Assembly: GCA_017429765.1 (NCBI GenBank)
Contig: JAFROJ010000050.1
Location: forward strand, 1-64,000
From: Bacteroidales bacterium
GTDB lineage: Bacteria > Bacteroidota > Bacteroidia > Bacteroidales > UBA932
Length of the DNA stretch: 64,000 bases
Direction: 5' to 3'
Part shown: piece after piece, positions 43,177 to 51,687 of the stretch
How positions within the stretch are numbered: the first letter of the stretch is position 1
How the letters are laid out: each line of letters starts with the position of its first letter
The notes under the pieces: generated by a model
The model's input: the letters and a program-made list of their open reading frames with translations, nothing else
Database searches by the model: none
What the model was told of the DNA's origin: nothing
Translations under genes and position numbers: made by a program

Positions 43177-43207
43177 CAAAGATAGGTAATACTTCTTTGC
43201 CAGCAAG
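43177..43207 (-). promoter_or_regulatory. Promoter TATCTTTG with CTTG at N19 for the zinc-ribbon gene
   Basis: On the minus strand, CTTG (43207-43204) and an exact TATCTTTG box (43184-43177) are separated by 19 bases. This fits the Bacteroidetes promoter with one mismatch and fixes the likely start of the gene at 43074. Confidence 0.6.
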
Positions 43208-43354
43208 CGAATAACAGTTCTTTGTGACGTTCGTTAATCACAATGCTATTATCACACAATACCCACCTTATCGGGTCCCCTATGATCAATCGCGCGGTGG
43301 CTCACAGTTTTCGTCGCCGGATCATTGGTGGCTCGTCGCGGGAAGGGGGACGCT

Positions 43355-43975
43355 TCAGTACTTCGTGCCGCCGTTGATGATTATTCTCCTGATCGGCTCG
43401 CCGTTAGCGGTGACGCGGCCATCCTCACCGATGACTACCCCGGGAAGCTTTTTCAGAATCTCGCTGATGTCCGTCTGGGGCTTGTCTTTTGTCGTGATAG
43501 TGATGATCGGATAAGGCACTCCGAATTTGCTCAGGGCGCTTTTATCCCTGATCACCGTCACGTTACTTATTCTGTCGGCATTGAGGGAACGTAGTACGGC
43601 CTCATCCGCGGTGACCTCTCCGTCAATGATGTAGAGTATCTTGGATCTGCCGATCGCGAGAGTGTCGGCGTGGATGCGGACACTGTTCAAGAGGCTGTCG
43701 GGGATAGAGAAATCTTTGTTAAAGTTGATCTTAGGCTTCGGGAATTCTCCTGAGATTGAGAAGACCGGTGGGGTGGTCGTGATGGCGTGGACAGTGATGG
43801 CCTTGCTTCCCTTTCCGGTCGTCGTGATCTGGTAGTCCTTCACGGTCTTTCCCTTGAGTTGCGAGCCGTCGAAATTCTCAACGGTCACGTTGTCAATGAC
43901 ATAGATAGTCTGCTGTGCCCAAAGGCCGGCGCAGGAAAGGATGATGCTGATAAAAAGGGTAAAAGTCTTTTTCAT
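43355..43975 (-). CDS. Secreted protein with TonB-plug-like repeats
   Basis: The 206-residue product has a signal peptide (cleavage near GLWAQ). It contains segments like those of TonB-receptor plug domains: ILYIIDGEV followed by LNADRISNVTVIRDKSA, then IITITTK, and a second, PGVVIGEDGRVTANGEPIRRIIING. There is no barrel. Such small plug-like proteins occur in Bacteroidetes beside sigma/anti-sigma pairs and may signal through an anti-sigma factor. It follows the anti-sigma-like gene after 11 bases. Confidence 0.7.
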   Translation of the reverse strand: MKKTFTLFISIILSCAGLWAQQTIYVIDNVTVENFDGSQLKGKTVKDYQITTTGKGSKAITVHAITTTPPVFSISGEFPKPKINFNKDFSIPDSLLNSVRIHADTLAIGRSKILYIIDGEVTADEAVLRSLNADRISNVTVIRDKSALSKFGVPYPIITITTKDKPQTDISEILKKLPGVVIGEDGRVTANGEPIRRIIINGGTKY

Positions 43976-43986
43976 TTGATTCCGTG

Positions 43987-44517
43987 TTAATCGTTCATTG
44001 ATACAAGATAAAAAGACTGTCCACTGTCTATCGTTGTCAGGATGTAGGAGGCCTCCCTGCCATCGTTGAAGTGGGCTGTCATTATGAAGCCGTCGCCGAC
44101 AGGCTTGAACTCATAGCCGTCGGCGTCCGCCGGATCGAGATCGGAGATGAATTGAATCTTCCGCAACAAATCCAGAGTGTCGATGGATTCCGGCTCCGCC
44201 GGTCCGATCGTCTCCGGCTTTCTGGCAAGGAAAACCACAGCGACCAGGATCGCCGCCACGCCAGATAACGCCATACTCCAGATTCTCACTGTCCGCCGAT
44301 GCGTCTGGCGGACTATGCGGTCAAATTCGTCAGCGGCTTCGGGAAGGGTTTCCGTCCGGACAGGCTTAACTTCCTGAAGCAACTGGCAAACCGCCATCTC
44401 TTCCTCATCGGCAGGAGGAGTGACCACGAATGACTCGGCCAGATCCTGCTCCTCGGCGAAGGATGTCTCCGCTTCCAAGTATTTCTTTATCAAGTCTTTC
44501 CGATTCATTTTACTCAT
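43987..44517 (-). CDS. Putative anti-sigma factor with one membrane helix
   Basis: The 176-residue product has an acidic cytoplasmic N-terminal part (about 1-75), one transmembrane helix (about 82-99) and an extracytoplasmic C-terminal part of about 75 residues. It has no zinc-binding HxxxCxxC motif, so it would be a non-ZAS anti-sigma protein. The role is inferred from its position directly after an ECF sigma gene, which its ATG at 44517 overlaps by eight bases. An ATG at 44508 is an alternative start. Confidence 0.65.
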   Translation of the reverse strand: MSKMNRKDLIKKYLEAETSFAEEQDLAESFVVTPPADEEEMAVCQLLQEVKPVRTETLPEAADEFDRIVRQTHRRTVRIWSMALSGVAAILVAVVFLARKPETIGPAEPESIDTLDLLRKIQFISDLDPADADGYEFKPVGDGFIMTAHFNDGREASYILTTIDSGQSFYLVSMND

Positions 44518-45007
44518 GGTTAACAATATTCATCAATTCTTTTCTGGCTTTGGAGATGGATGTTTTGACGCTCCCTTTCGGTCTTCCTGTCACCGCGGCG
44601 ATCTCGTCCAGTGAGAGGCCGCTGGCGCGGAGCCGAAGTAGATATCTGGTTCGTCCCGGAATATTCACGAGCGCCTTGGCCACCAGCGCTCCCGCCTCCG
44701 ACTCCTCCAGTCTTGAGGATGGATTATTGTCTGACAGCAGGTCTTCCCGGAGCGGCAGCGGCTGGCCCTTCCTGGCCTTGCGCCAGATCGAGACGCAGAG
44801 GTTCTTGGTAGTCGTCACGGCCCAGGCCTCCGCGTTACGGACAGGGTCTCCGCGCCGCCTGGCCTCCAATAGCCGGAGCAGAACATCCTGAGCCACATCC
44901 TCCGGGTCGCCGTCCAGGCGCGTGGCTCGGAAAAACTTCCGGGCCAGGGCCAGAACCTTAGGCCGAGCCGCCTCCAACTCTATCTCGATCCTTTCATCCA
45001 TACTCAC
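44510..45007 (-). CDS. ECF-type RNA polymerase sigma factor
   Basis: The 165-residue product has sigma region 2 (about 12-80; DPEDVAQDVLLRLLEA and the conserved Trp) and region 4 (about 110-160; LRLRASGLSLDEIAAVTGRPKGSVKTSISKARKEL, seen as an acidic helix then a helix-turn-helix). It leads a three-gene unit with a putative anti-sigma factor and a plug-like secreted protein. It probably controls a small envelope response and its own expression. The start is ATG at 45007 or the next Met at 45001. Confidence 0.9.
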   Translation of the reverse strand: MSMDERIEIELEAARPKVLALARKFFRATRLDGDPEDVAQDVLLRLLEARRRGDPVRNAEAWAVTTTKNLCVSIWRKARKGQPLPLREDLLSDNNPSSRLEESEAGALVAKALVNIPGRTRYLLRLRASGLSLDEIAAVTGRPKGSVKTSISKARKELMNIVNHE

Positions 45008-45252
45008 CCTTATAGACGCAAAAATCGTGAAAAGTCAAGGGAAATAATTCAAGATCAGAAAGAAGGGATTCGCTCGGTCGCGTCGCTCCCTCGCGCATCC
45101 ATTCTTGAGCGAAGCGAAAGCGGCATCAGCCGCCGTGCCGGAACGTCAGCGAGATGCGAGGCATCGAAGCAGTGGAGGCACCGACCGAAACGAAGTGAAG
45201 GTCGCATGTCCCCTGGGGGACCGACGCGAAGCGTCGAGGGGGTGAGAGGGGG

Positions 45253-45264
45253 AATCCCTCCGCC
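45253..45264 (+). repeat. Inverted partial copy of the tRNA-Ser 3' end
   Basis: AATCCCTCCGCC at 45253-45264 is the exact reverse complement of 45309-45320, part of the T-arm and acceptor stem of tRNA-Ser. The five bases before it are also GGGGG-like, as in the tRNA. It could be an attachment-site remnant or an extension of the terminator stem. Confidence 0.55.
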
Positions 45265-45272
45265 GAAGCGAA

Positions 45273-45300
45273 AGAAGCAGCGCTGACATGCGCTGCTTCT
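45273..45300 (-). terminator. Hairpin downstream of tRNA-Ser
   Basis: A perfect 10-bp stem (45273-45282 with 45291-45300) with an eight-base loop lies directly after the tRNA on its strand. The tail TTTCGCTTC is only weakly T-rich, so it may act in RNA processing as well as termination. Confidence 0.6.
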
Positions 45301-45304
45301 GAAG

Positions 45305-45389
45305 CGGAGGCGGAGGGATTCGAACCCCCGGAACGTTGCCGTTCAACAGTTTTCAAGACTGCCGCCATCGACCACTCGGCCACACCTCC
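45305..45389 (-). tRNA. tRNA-Ser (TGA)
   Basis: The 85-base sequence folds as a class II tRNA with a long variable arm. The acceptor stem is GGAGGTG with CGCCTCC (one T-G pair), the anticodon loop reads CTTGAAA with anticodon TGA, and the T-arm carries GGTTCGAATCC. The discriminator base is G and no CCA is encoded. Confidence 0.97.
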
Positions 45390-45408
45390 GGATATTTCTA
45401 AACTGTCG

Positions 45409-45439
45409 CGAAGATAAAGATAAAATTCTTCAACCCAAA
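45409..45439 (-). promoter_or_regulatory. Complete promoter for tRNA-Ser, TTTG-N19-TATCTTCG
   Basis: On the minus strand TTTG (45439-45436) is followed after exactly 19 bases by TATCTTCG (45416-45409). This supports TAnnTTCG as a functional variant of the -7 box in this organism. Confidence 0.75.
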
Positions 45440-45440
45440 A

Positions 45441-46058
45441 TTATTTGGCCTCTGAGGCGGGTTCATCGCCGCGGGCGAAAAACTTGTATTGGAAGAACAC
45501 GAGATACAGGGCCCCGACGGTCACGCAGCTGTCGGCGAAGTTGAACACCGGAGCGAAGAATAGGAACTCCCTGCCCCCGATGATCGGGAACCAGGAGGGC
45601 CAAGTCGTGTTGATGATCGGGAAATAAAGCATATCCACAACCCTTCCGAACATGAAAGGGGCGTAGTTGAATATGATTCCGTAAAAGAGGCTGTCGATGA
45701 TGTTGCCAAGGGCTCCGGCGGTGATGAGGGTCAGGCCGACAAGTACACCTGTCGGGACAACCGGCTTGGCAGGGTCATTAACCTCGGATTTACGCACAAG
45801 GGAGGCTATCCACCAGCAGAGCGCGCCGAACAGTCCGATCCTGAAAAGCGAGAGAAGGAATTTCCCCACGGCGCCGCCGAACCTCATCCCGAAAGCCATC
45901 CCCTCGTTCTCGATGTAGAGAATCTGGAACCAATCGCCAATCACGTGGATATGCTGGCCGATCTCCATATTCGTCTTCACCAGGATCTTAGAGACCTGGT
46001 CGATCACGACAAGGATAATCCCCAGCAATAAGAGTTTCTTTCCCTTGGACAGTCTCAC
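45441..46058 (-). CDS. lspA: Lipoprotein signal peptidase II
   Basis: The 205-residue membrane enzyme cleaves lipoprotein signal peptides ahead of the lipidated Cys. The two catalytic Asp residues lie in the conserved contexts GALGNIIDSLFYG and FNFADSCVTVG, and four membrane helices are predicted. I chose the GTG at 46058, which shares one base with the stop codon of the TraR/DksA gene; longer frames would lie inside that gene. The TraR-lspA-ileS order is conserved in many Bacteroidetes. Loop insertions lengthen it relative to E. coli LspA (164 residues). Confidence 0.95.
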   Translation of the reverse strand: MRLSKGKKLLLLGIILVVIDQVSKILVKTNMEIGQHIHVIGDWFQILYIENEGMAFGMRFGGAVGKFLLSLFRIGLFGALCWWIASLVRKSEVNDPAKPVVPTGVLVGLTLITAGALGNIIDSLFYGIIFNYAPFMFGRVVDMLYFPIINTTWPSWFPIIGGREFLFFAPVFNFADSCVTVGALYLVFFQYKFFARGDEPASEAK

Positions 46059-46483
46059 TAGTTGCGGCCTTTTTTGGCTAGCATTTCCTTTGCCTCGACA
46101 GTGAGTGTGGCATGCGGCACGAGGCGAAGCCTCTCCTTCGGGATGAGCTTTCCGGAGACACGGCACACACCGTAGGTCTTGTTCTCGATACGCACAAGAG
46201 CCGCCTCCAGATTCTGGATGAACTTATACTGCCTTTGGGCGAGCTGGCTCGCCTCCTCTTTCGAGAGCTGGTAGGCACCGTCGTCCTCCACGGTCTTGAA
46301 AGAAGGGGTTGTGTCTTCGATGTCGTTGCTCCCATTGTGCATGATAACCTTTCGCAGAGTGTCATACTCTTTCCGCGCCTGGGCGAGTTTCTCATTTATA
46401 ATGAGCTTGAACTCAGCGAGTTCCTCGTCACTATAACGGGTCTTCTCCACTTCGGTCGCGACGTTCTTTACGTCCTCTGACAT
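46058..46483 (-). CDS. TraR/DksA-type zinc-finger-like protein
   Basis: The 141-residue product has an N-terminal coiled-coil (about 18-95) and a C-terminal TraR/DksA finger region: YGVCRVSGKLIPKERLRLVPHAT. Only one of the four Cys ligands remains, as is common in the Bacteroidetes form, so zinc binding is doubtful. DksA-like proteins bind the RNA polymerase secondary channel and alter initiation. The start is the ATG at 46483, 11 bases after ileS ends. Confidence 0.88.
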   Translation of the reverse strand: MSEDVKNVATEVEKTRYSDEELAEFKLIINEKLAQARKEYDTLRKVIMHNGSNDIEDTTPSFKTVEDDGAYQLSKEEASQLAQRQYKFIQNLEAALVRIENKTYGVCRVSGKLIPKERLRLVPHATLTVEAKEMLAKKGRN

Positions 46484-46494
46484 GGCGATAAAAA

Positions 46495-49400
46495 TTAAAT
46501 CAGGTTGTATTCTCGCTTCAGCGTCATCCTCACAGCTCCTTCGTCCCACTCCACATCGGCAGCCCCCTCGGGAGCCTCCGAACCATTCCTCACATCAATT
46601 GAAAGAGCGAGAGTCTGGGCCGAAACATAATCTTTATAAACTTTGAGAGCGCCGGTGATCTCCTCACCGACTTTCCCGTCTGCAAATATAATAACTTCTA
46701 TTTTATCTGTAACCTCAAAACCACTGTCTTTTCTAAGATTCTGGATCCTGTTGATCAGTTCCCTCGCCACACCCTCTTTCTTAAGCTCATCGGAGATCTG
46801 GATGTCCAGGGCGATGGTGAGAGGCCCGTCGGTGGCGACGAGCCATCCGGGCATGTCCTCGGAAGAGATCTCGTAGTCAGCCGGGCCGAGGGTCACGTCT
46901 CCTCCAGGGAGTGTGAGAACATATTCAGAATCAGCGGCTTGGGCGTTCTGGATCGCGGAGATCACGGCCTGGTCAAGCTGAGCGAAAGCGCCGGCGATCT
47001 CCTTCATCCTCTTGCCGTAAACCTTGCCGAGTGTCTTGAAGTTCGGCTTGATCTTCTTGGTGATGATCCCGGTGGTGTCGGAGATGAACTCCGCCTCCTT
47101 CACGTTGACCTCGCCGAGGATGATTCCCTTGACCATCTCGAGCTGGGAACGGACCTTGTCGGAGATGACAGGAATAACCAGTTTCGAGAGCGGCTGGCGG
47201 ACCTTGATGGACACCTTGCGGCGGAGGGCAAGGATCATAGAGGTCGCCTTCTGGGCGAGAGCCATCCTCTCCTCAAGGTCGGTGTCGATCACGGAGGGAT
47301 CGCTCTGGGGCATGAGGACATAATGGACAGACTCCTCACCGTCGGGAACCAGATCGAGATAGAGACGGTCCATGTAGAACGGGGCGATCGGGGCGGAGAG
47401 GATAGCGACATCCACGAGGACCTCCCTCAAAGTCTGGTAGGCCGAGAGCTTATCCTCGTTCATCTCGCCTCCCCAGAAGCGCTTGCGGTTCAGGCGGACG
47501 TACCAGTTGCTCAAGTCATCGCAGACGAAATCCTGGACCAGACGGCCGGCAAGGGTGATGTCATAGTCCTCGTAGGCCGCTATAACCTTCTTTTTCAGGG
47601 AGTTAAGGAGCGAGATTATCCATCTGTCGATCTCCGGACGCCTTGAATAATCCACCTTCGGCGCCGAAGGGTCGAAGCCGTCCACGTTGGCGTAGAGGGC
47701 GAAGAAGGAATAGGTGTTGTACAGGGTGCCGAAGAACTTCCTGCGGACCTCGTCCACTCCGGACTCGTCGAACTTGAGGTTGTCCCAAGGCTGGGCGTTG
47801 GTCAGCATGTACCATCTCAGGGCGTCGGCGCCGTACTTGTCGAGCTCCTCGAACGGGTCCACGGCGTTCCCGAGGCGTTTGCTCATCGTGTTGCCGTTCT
47901 TGTCGAGGACGAGCCCGTTCGAGATGACGGTCTTGTAGGCCGGGGTGCCGCTGACCATAGTGTGGATGGCGTGCAAGGTGTAGAACCATCCGCGGGTCTG
48001 GTCGACACCCTCCGCGATGAAGTCCGACGTGCAGCCGAATTTCCAGGTGTCAAGGCCTCTGAGACCTTCCTGGGCGTACGGCATGGCGCCCGAATCGAAC
48101 CACACATCGATCAGGTCGGTCTCCCTTGTCATCTTCTTAGCGGAAGGGCTGACAAGGAATATATTATCGACATAAGGCCTGTGGAGGTCGATCCTGTCAT
48201 AGTTGGCCTTACTCATGTCCTTAGGATCGAATCCCTTGTCCTTCAAGGGGTTGGACTTCATGATCCCTGCCTCGACAGCCTTATCGATCTCGGAGAAGAG
48301 CTCGGCGGCGGAGCCTATGCAGATCTCCTCCTTGCCGTCCTCGGTACGCCAGATAGGAAGAGGTGTGCCCCAGAAACGGCTGCGGCTCAGGTTCCAGTCC
48401 TGGATGTTCTCAAGCCACTGGCCGAAACGGCCCGTGCCTGTCGACTCCGGCTTCCAGTTGATGGTCTTGTTCAGGGCGACCATCTCATCCTTGACGGCCG
48501 TCGTCTTGATGAACCAGGCGTCGAGGGGGTAATAGAGGACCGGCTTGTCGGTGCGCCACGAGTGAGGATAGCTGTGGGTGTGCTTCTGGATCTTGAAGCA
48601 CCTCCCGTCCTGCTTCATCATCATGCAGAGATCCACGTCAAGGGTCGGAGCGTCGGCGGGAAGGGTGTCGTCGAAAGCGTTCTTGACATACCTGCCGGAG
48701 AACTCCTTGTAAGACGGGTCAACGCTGCTCTTGAGATATTCAGGATCCATGTCCTCGACGCGGTAGAAACGGCCCTCGTGATCCACCTGCGCCTGCCTTT
48801 TGCCGTCCTTGTCGACGATGATTATCCCGGGGACACCGAAATTGGCGGCCACCTTCTTGTCGTCCGCGCCGAACGTGGGGGCTATGTGGACTATTCCTGT
48901 ACCGTCCTCGGTGGTCACATAGTCTCCGGAGATCACCCTGAAGGCCTCTCCCTCATCGATGGGAGCGAACCACGGGATCAGCTGATTGTAACGGATCCCG
49001 ACCAGGTCGGAACCCTTAACCGTCCCGTCAAGGACCTTGTAGGGAACCAGTTTGTCCCCGGCCTTGTAGTCCTCGAGGGGGATCCCGGCAGCCTTAGGGT
49101 TGAACCATGCCCCAACCAACTCCTTGGCGAGGACATAGATGGCCTTCTCCCCGGTGTAGGGATTGAAAGAGAGAACCTTGGCGTACTCGAACCTGGGGCC
49201 TACGCAAAGAGCCACGTTGGAAGGCAGGGTCCAGGGGGTGGTCGTCCATGCGAGGAAGTACACGGGGACATCCTCCACCTCGAACAGGGGCTCGGACTTC
49301 CCGTCCCTCACCACCTTGAACTGGACAGTCGCGGTCGTGTCGGTGACATCCTTGTAGCAGCCGGGCTGGTTGAGCTCATGGGAGCTGAGACCGGTGCCGT

Positions 49401-49953
49401 CGGACGGGGAATATGGCTGGATAGAATAGCCCTTGTAGAGCAAACCCTTGTCGTAGATTCTCCTCAGAAGGTACCAGAGGGTCTCGATGTAACGGTTGTC
49501 GTAGGTGACGTAAGGGTCGTCCATGTCGACCCAATACCCGACTCTCTGGGTCATCTCCTCCCACTCGGCGGTGTATTTCATGACCTCCTCGCGGCAGGTC
49601 TTGTTGTACTCCTCGACAGAGATCTTGGCGCCGATGTCCTCCTTGTGGATCCCAAGCTTCTTCTCCACACCGATCTCCACCGGAAGCCCGTGGGTGTCCC
49701 AGCCGGCGCGGCGGCTCACTTTGTAGCCGGTCTGTGTCTTGTACCGGCAGACGGCGTCCTTGATCGACCTGGCCATGACATGGTGGATGCCCGGTTTGCC
49801 GTTGGCGGAGGGCGGTCCCTCGAAGAAAACGAACTCAGGAGCCCCTTCCCTCACCTCGAGGGATCTCTCGAAAGCCCTGTTCCTCTTCCACCTGTCGAGA
49901 ATCTCATTCCCCACAGCGACCAGATCTAGTCCTTTGTACTCTTTGAATGTCAT
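46495..49953 (-). CDS. ileS: Isoleucyl-tRNA synthetase
   Basis: The 1152-residue class I synthetase charges tRNA-Ile. The HIGH signature appears as PPSANGKPGIHH near residue 50, the KMSKS loop as NTMSKRLGNAVDP near residue 690, and a CP1 editing domain lies between them. The length and the long C-terminal extension match the eukaryote-like IleS type that also confers mupirocin tolerance in some bacteria. That clade is inferred from length and motif and not tested. The start is ATG at 49953; a promoter at 50014-50021 lies upstream. Confidence 0.96.
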   Translation of the reverse strand: MTFKEYKGLDLVAVGNEILDRWKRNRAFERSLEVREGAPEFVFFEGPPSANGKPGIHHVMARSIKDAVCRYKTQTGYKVSRRAGWDTHGLPVEIGVEKKLGIHKEDIGAKISVEEYNKTCREEVMKYTAEWEEMTQRVGYWVDMDDPYVTYDNRYIETLWYLLRRIYDKGLLYKGYSIQPYSPSDGTGLSSHELNQPGCYKDVTDTTATVQFKVVRDGKSEPLFEVEDVPVYFLAWTTTPWTLPSNVALCVGPRFEYAKVLSFNPYTGEKAIYVLAKELVGAWFNPKAAGIPLEDYKAGDKLVPYKVLDGTVKGSDLVGIRYNQLIPWFAPIDEGEAFRVISGDYVTTEDGTGIVHIAPTFGADDKKVAANFGVPGIIIVDKDGKRQAQVDHEGRFYRVEDMDPEYLKSSVDPSYKEFSGRYVKNAFDDTLPADAPTLDVDLCMMMKQDGRCFKIQKHTHSYPHSWRTDKPVLYYPLDAWFIKTTAVKDEMVALNKTINWKPESTGTGRFGQWLENIQDWNLSRSRFWGTPLPIWRTEDGKEEICIGSAAELFSEIDKAVEAGIMKSNPLKDKGFDPKDMSKANYDRIDLHRPYVDNIFLVSPSAKKMTRETDLIDVWFDSGAMPYAQEGLRGLDTWKFGCTSDFIAEGVDQTRGWFYTLHAIHTMVSGTPAYKTVISNGLVLDKNGNTMSKRLGNAVDPFEELDKYGADALRWYMLTNAQPWDNLKFDESGVDEVRRKFFGTLYNTYSFFALYANVDGFDPSAPKVDYSRRPEIDRWIISLLNSLKKKVIAAYEDYDITLAGRLVQDFVCDDLSNWYVRLNRKRFWGGEMNEDKLSAYQTLREVLVDVAILSAPIAPFYMDRLYLDLVPDGEESVHYVLMPQSDPSVIDTDLEERMALAQKATSMILALRRKVSIKVRQPLSKLVIPVISDKVRSQLEMVKGIILGEVNVKEAEFISDTTGIITKKIKPNFKTLGKVYGKRMKEIAGAFAQLDQAVISAIQNAQAADSEYVLTLPGGDVTLGPADYEISSEDMPGWLVATDGPLTIALDIQISDELKKEGVARELINRIQNLRKDSGFEVTDKIEVIIFADGKVGEEITGALKVYKDYVSAQTLALSIDVRNGSEAPEGAADVEWDEGAVRMTLKREYNLI

Positions 49954-50013
49954 AATTTTCTTCCTAATTTCGCGTCTGGAAAAGCCGCCCGGCACCCCAT
50001 GACACTTAAGGTG

Positions 50014-50021
50014 CAAAGTTA
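50014..50021 (-). promoter_or_regulatory. -7 box TAACTTTG for ileS
   Basis: On the minus strand the exact TAnnTTTG box precedes the ATG at 49953 by 60 bases. TTGA occupies the -33 position after 19 bases, a partial match. I see no T-box leader. Confidence 0.55.
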
Positions 50022-50057
50022 GGCATTTCCGCACTATTTATCAATAGGACAGAAAAG

Positions 50058-50552
50058 GTGAACATAGTAGACATAATCATCCTTTGCTGCTGCGCCCCGG
50101 CTATTTTCCACGGCCTCTCCAAGGGGTTCGTGAGCCAGGCATTCTCCCTTGTCGCCCTCGTGGCGGGAGTCTGGCTTTCCTTCAAGTTCTCCGGGGTTGT
50201 AGGAGACTGGCTCTCCTCTTTCCTCGACCTTTCCGGAGCGGTTCTTCACATCATAGCTTTCGCGCTGATCCTGATCCTCGTGTCTGTGGTGATGTGGCTC
50301 CTCGGAGAGCTCGTTGAGGGGCTCCTGAAGGTCGTCATGCTAGGGTGGCTGAACAAACTCCTCGGAATAGTTTTCGCCCTGATTAAGGCCTTCCTGATTG
50401 TGGGGCTGGTCGTCTTCCTTTTCGACTCCTTGAACTCCATGTTCAACATCGTTAAGGCGGAGACCCTCGACAACTCCTTGCTCTACCATCCCGTGAAGGA
50501 CTTGGCCGACCTCGTGTTCCCCTACCTTAAAGAATTGATATTCAAGAAGTGA
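50058..50552 (+). CDS. CvpA family membrane protein
   Basis: The 164-residue product has four hydrophobic helices and begins NIVDIIILCCCAPAIFHGLSKGF, of which the DIIIL and GLSKGF parts fit the CvpA family. CvpA was named for colicin V production in E. coli and is now linked to envelope homeostasis. The start is GTG at 50058. The gene overlaps tsaB by one base. Confidence 0.85.
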   Translation: MNIVDIIILCCCAPAIFHGLSKGFVSQAFSLVALVAGVWLSFKFSGVVGDWLSSFLDLSGAVLHIIAFALILILVSVVMWLLGELVEGLLKVVMLGWLNKLLGIVFALIKAFLIVGLVVFLFDSLNSMFNIVKAETLDNSLLYHPVKDLADLVFPYLKELIFKK

Positions 50553-51244
50553 TGGAGAGATTGATCCTTATTGAGACTTCCACCTCGCTTTGCTCCGTCG
50601 CCATCGTGGAGAACGGGGAGATTGTCAGCGAGAGGTTGAGCGAGACCCCAAGGGCCCACGCCTCGATGACGGCCCCATTCGTCGACGAGGCTCTCAAGGA
50701 GAGAGGTCTCAGGGTGAGCGACTGCGACGCGGTGGCTGTCAGCAAGGGGCCGGGGTCCTACACCGGTCTGAGAGTCGGGGTCTCGACCGCCAAGGGGCTT
50801 TGCTTCGGCGCGGGTATTCCCCTGATCTCCGTCGGCACACTCGACACTCTGGTCTGGCAGGCGATGGACGAGGGGCTTGTCCCCGTAGGGTGCGAGTTCA
50901 TAATCCCCATGGTGGACGCCAGGAGGATGGAGGTCTACACCGGAGTGTTCACCCCCGACGGCCGTCAGGTATCCCCTACTGTCGCCAGCGTCGTGACGGC
51001 GGACTCATTCCCTGAATATCTTTCCGAGGGACCCGTCCTGTTCATAGGCGACGGCGCCGGCAAGTGCTCCGGGATCATCCGGAACCCCAACGCCACCTTC
51101 GTCCAGGTCTGCCCGAAAGCCTCAGGGATGAGGCGTCCAGCCACGGCCGCCCTCAGGGAGGGACGTTTCGAGGATGTGGCGTACTTCGAGCCATTCTACC
51201 TGAAGGAATTCGTCACGACTGTAAGCAAAAAGAGATTGTTTTAA
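50552..51244 (+). CDS. tsaB: tRNA threonylcarbamoyladenosine biosynthesis protein TsaB
   Basis: The 230-residue product is of the YeaZ/TsaB family, with the N-terminal ILIETSTSLCSVAIVENG and the AVSKGPGSYTGLRVGVSTAKGL signature. TsaB forms a complex with TsaD and TsaE that adds the threonylcarbamoyl group to A37 of ANN-decoding tRNAs. The ATG at 50552 shares one base with the cvpA stop codon. rpiB follows after 11 bases. Confidence 0.95.
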   Translation: MERLILIETSTSLCSVAIVENGEIVSERLSETPRAHASMTAPFVDEALKERGLRVSDCDAVAVSKGPGSYTGLRVGVSTAKGLCFGAGIPLISVGTLDTLVWQAMDEGLVPVGCEFIIPMVDARRMEVYTGVFTPDGRQVSPTVASVVTADSFPEYLSEGPVLFIGDGAGKCSGIIRNPNATFVQVCPKASGMRRPATAALREGRFEDVAYFEPFYLKEFVTTVSKKRLF

Positions 51245-51255
51245 AAGCACATACC

Positions 51256-51687
51256 ATGAAAATCGGAGTCGCCGGCGACCACGCCGGTTATGAGTACAAG
51301 AACAGGCTCGCTGAGCTTCTGACAAAAAAGGGACACGATGTGGCCGACTACGGCACCTATTCCGAGGTCAGTTGCGACTATCCGGACTACGCCCACGCCC
51401 TCGCGGAGGCGGTCCAGAAGGGAGAGGTGGATCTGGGAATAGGAATATGCGGCACCGGGAACGGCATGGCCATCACCCTCAACAAGCATAAAGGCGTGAG
51501 GGCCGGACTCGCCTGGAACAGCGAGGTCGGAAGGCTGGTCAAAGCCCACAACGACGCCAATGTCCTGGTTCTTCCAGCCCGTTTCATCACCTACCAGATG
51601 GCGACCAGGATCGTCAACACATGGCTTTCCACCCCAGCGGAGGGCGGCAGGCACGAGCGCAGAAGGGAGAAAATCGACGTCCGATAG
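51256..51687 (+). CDS. rpiB: Ribose-5-phosphate isomerase B
   Basis: The 143-residue enzyme interconverts ribose-5-phosphate and ribulose-5-phosphate in the pentose phosphate pathway. Family motifs are GVAGDHAGYEYK near the N-terminus, the catalytic-Cys region GIGICGTGNGMAI, and HNDANVLVLPARFI. Its stop codon abuts the GTG start of truB. The length is normal. Confidence 0.95.
   Translation: MKIGVAGDHAGYEYKNRLAELLTKKGHDVADYGTYSEVSCDYPDYAHALAEAVQKGEVDLGIGICGTGNGMAITLNKHKGVRAGLAWNSEVGRLVKAHNDANVLVLPARFITYQMATRIVNTWLSTPAEGGRHERRREKIDVR

Larger units (their letters stand above)
45008..45304. other. Gene-free stretch with several small hairpins after tRNA-Ser
   Basis: No coding region is supported. 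Perfect small hairpins lie at 45121-45132 (CGGC/GCCG), 45208-45221 (GTCCCC/GGGGAC) and 45222-45236 (CGACGC/GCGTCG), besides the terminator hairpin at 45273-45300. The motif CGAAGCG or GCGAAGCG occurs several times. A 12-base inverted copy of the tRNA-Ser 3' end lies at 45253-45264. The stretch may be a decayed integration scar or a set of transcription-ending structures. Confidence 0.6.

Noticed and set aside
45126..45383. Minus-strand open frame of 85 codons overlapping tRNA-Ser
   Set aside because: It runs through the tRNA and the hairpin-rich stretch and has a composition typical of chance frames.
47962..49929. Long plus-strand open frame of 655 codons
   Set aside because: It lies entirely antisense to ileS, whose protein has all expected synthetase motifs; GC-rich codon use creates such frames.
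49954..50034. T-box riboswitch upstream of ileS
   Set aside because: The leader is only about 60 bases and contains no specifier loop or T-box sequence.
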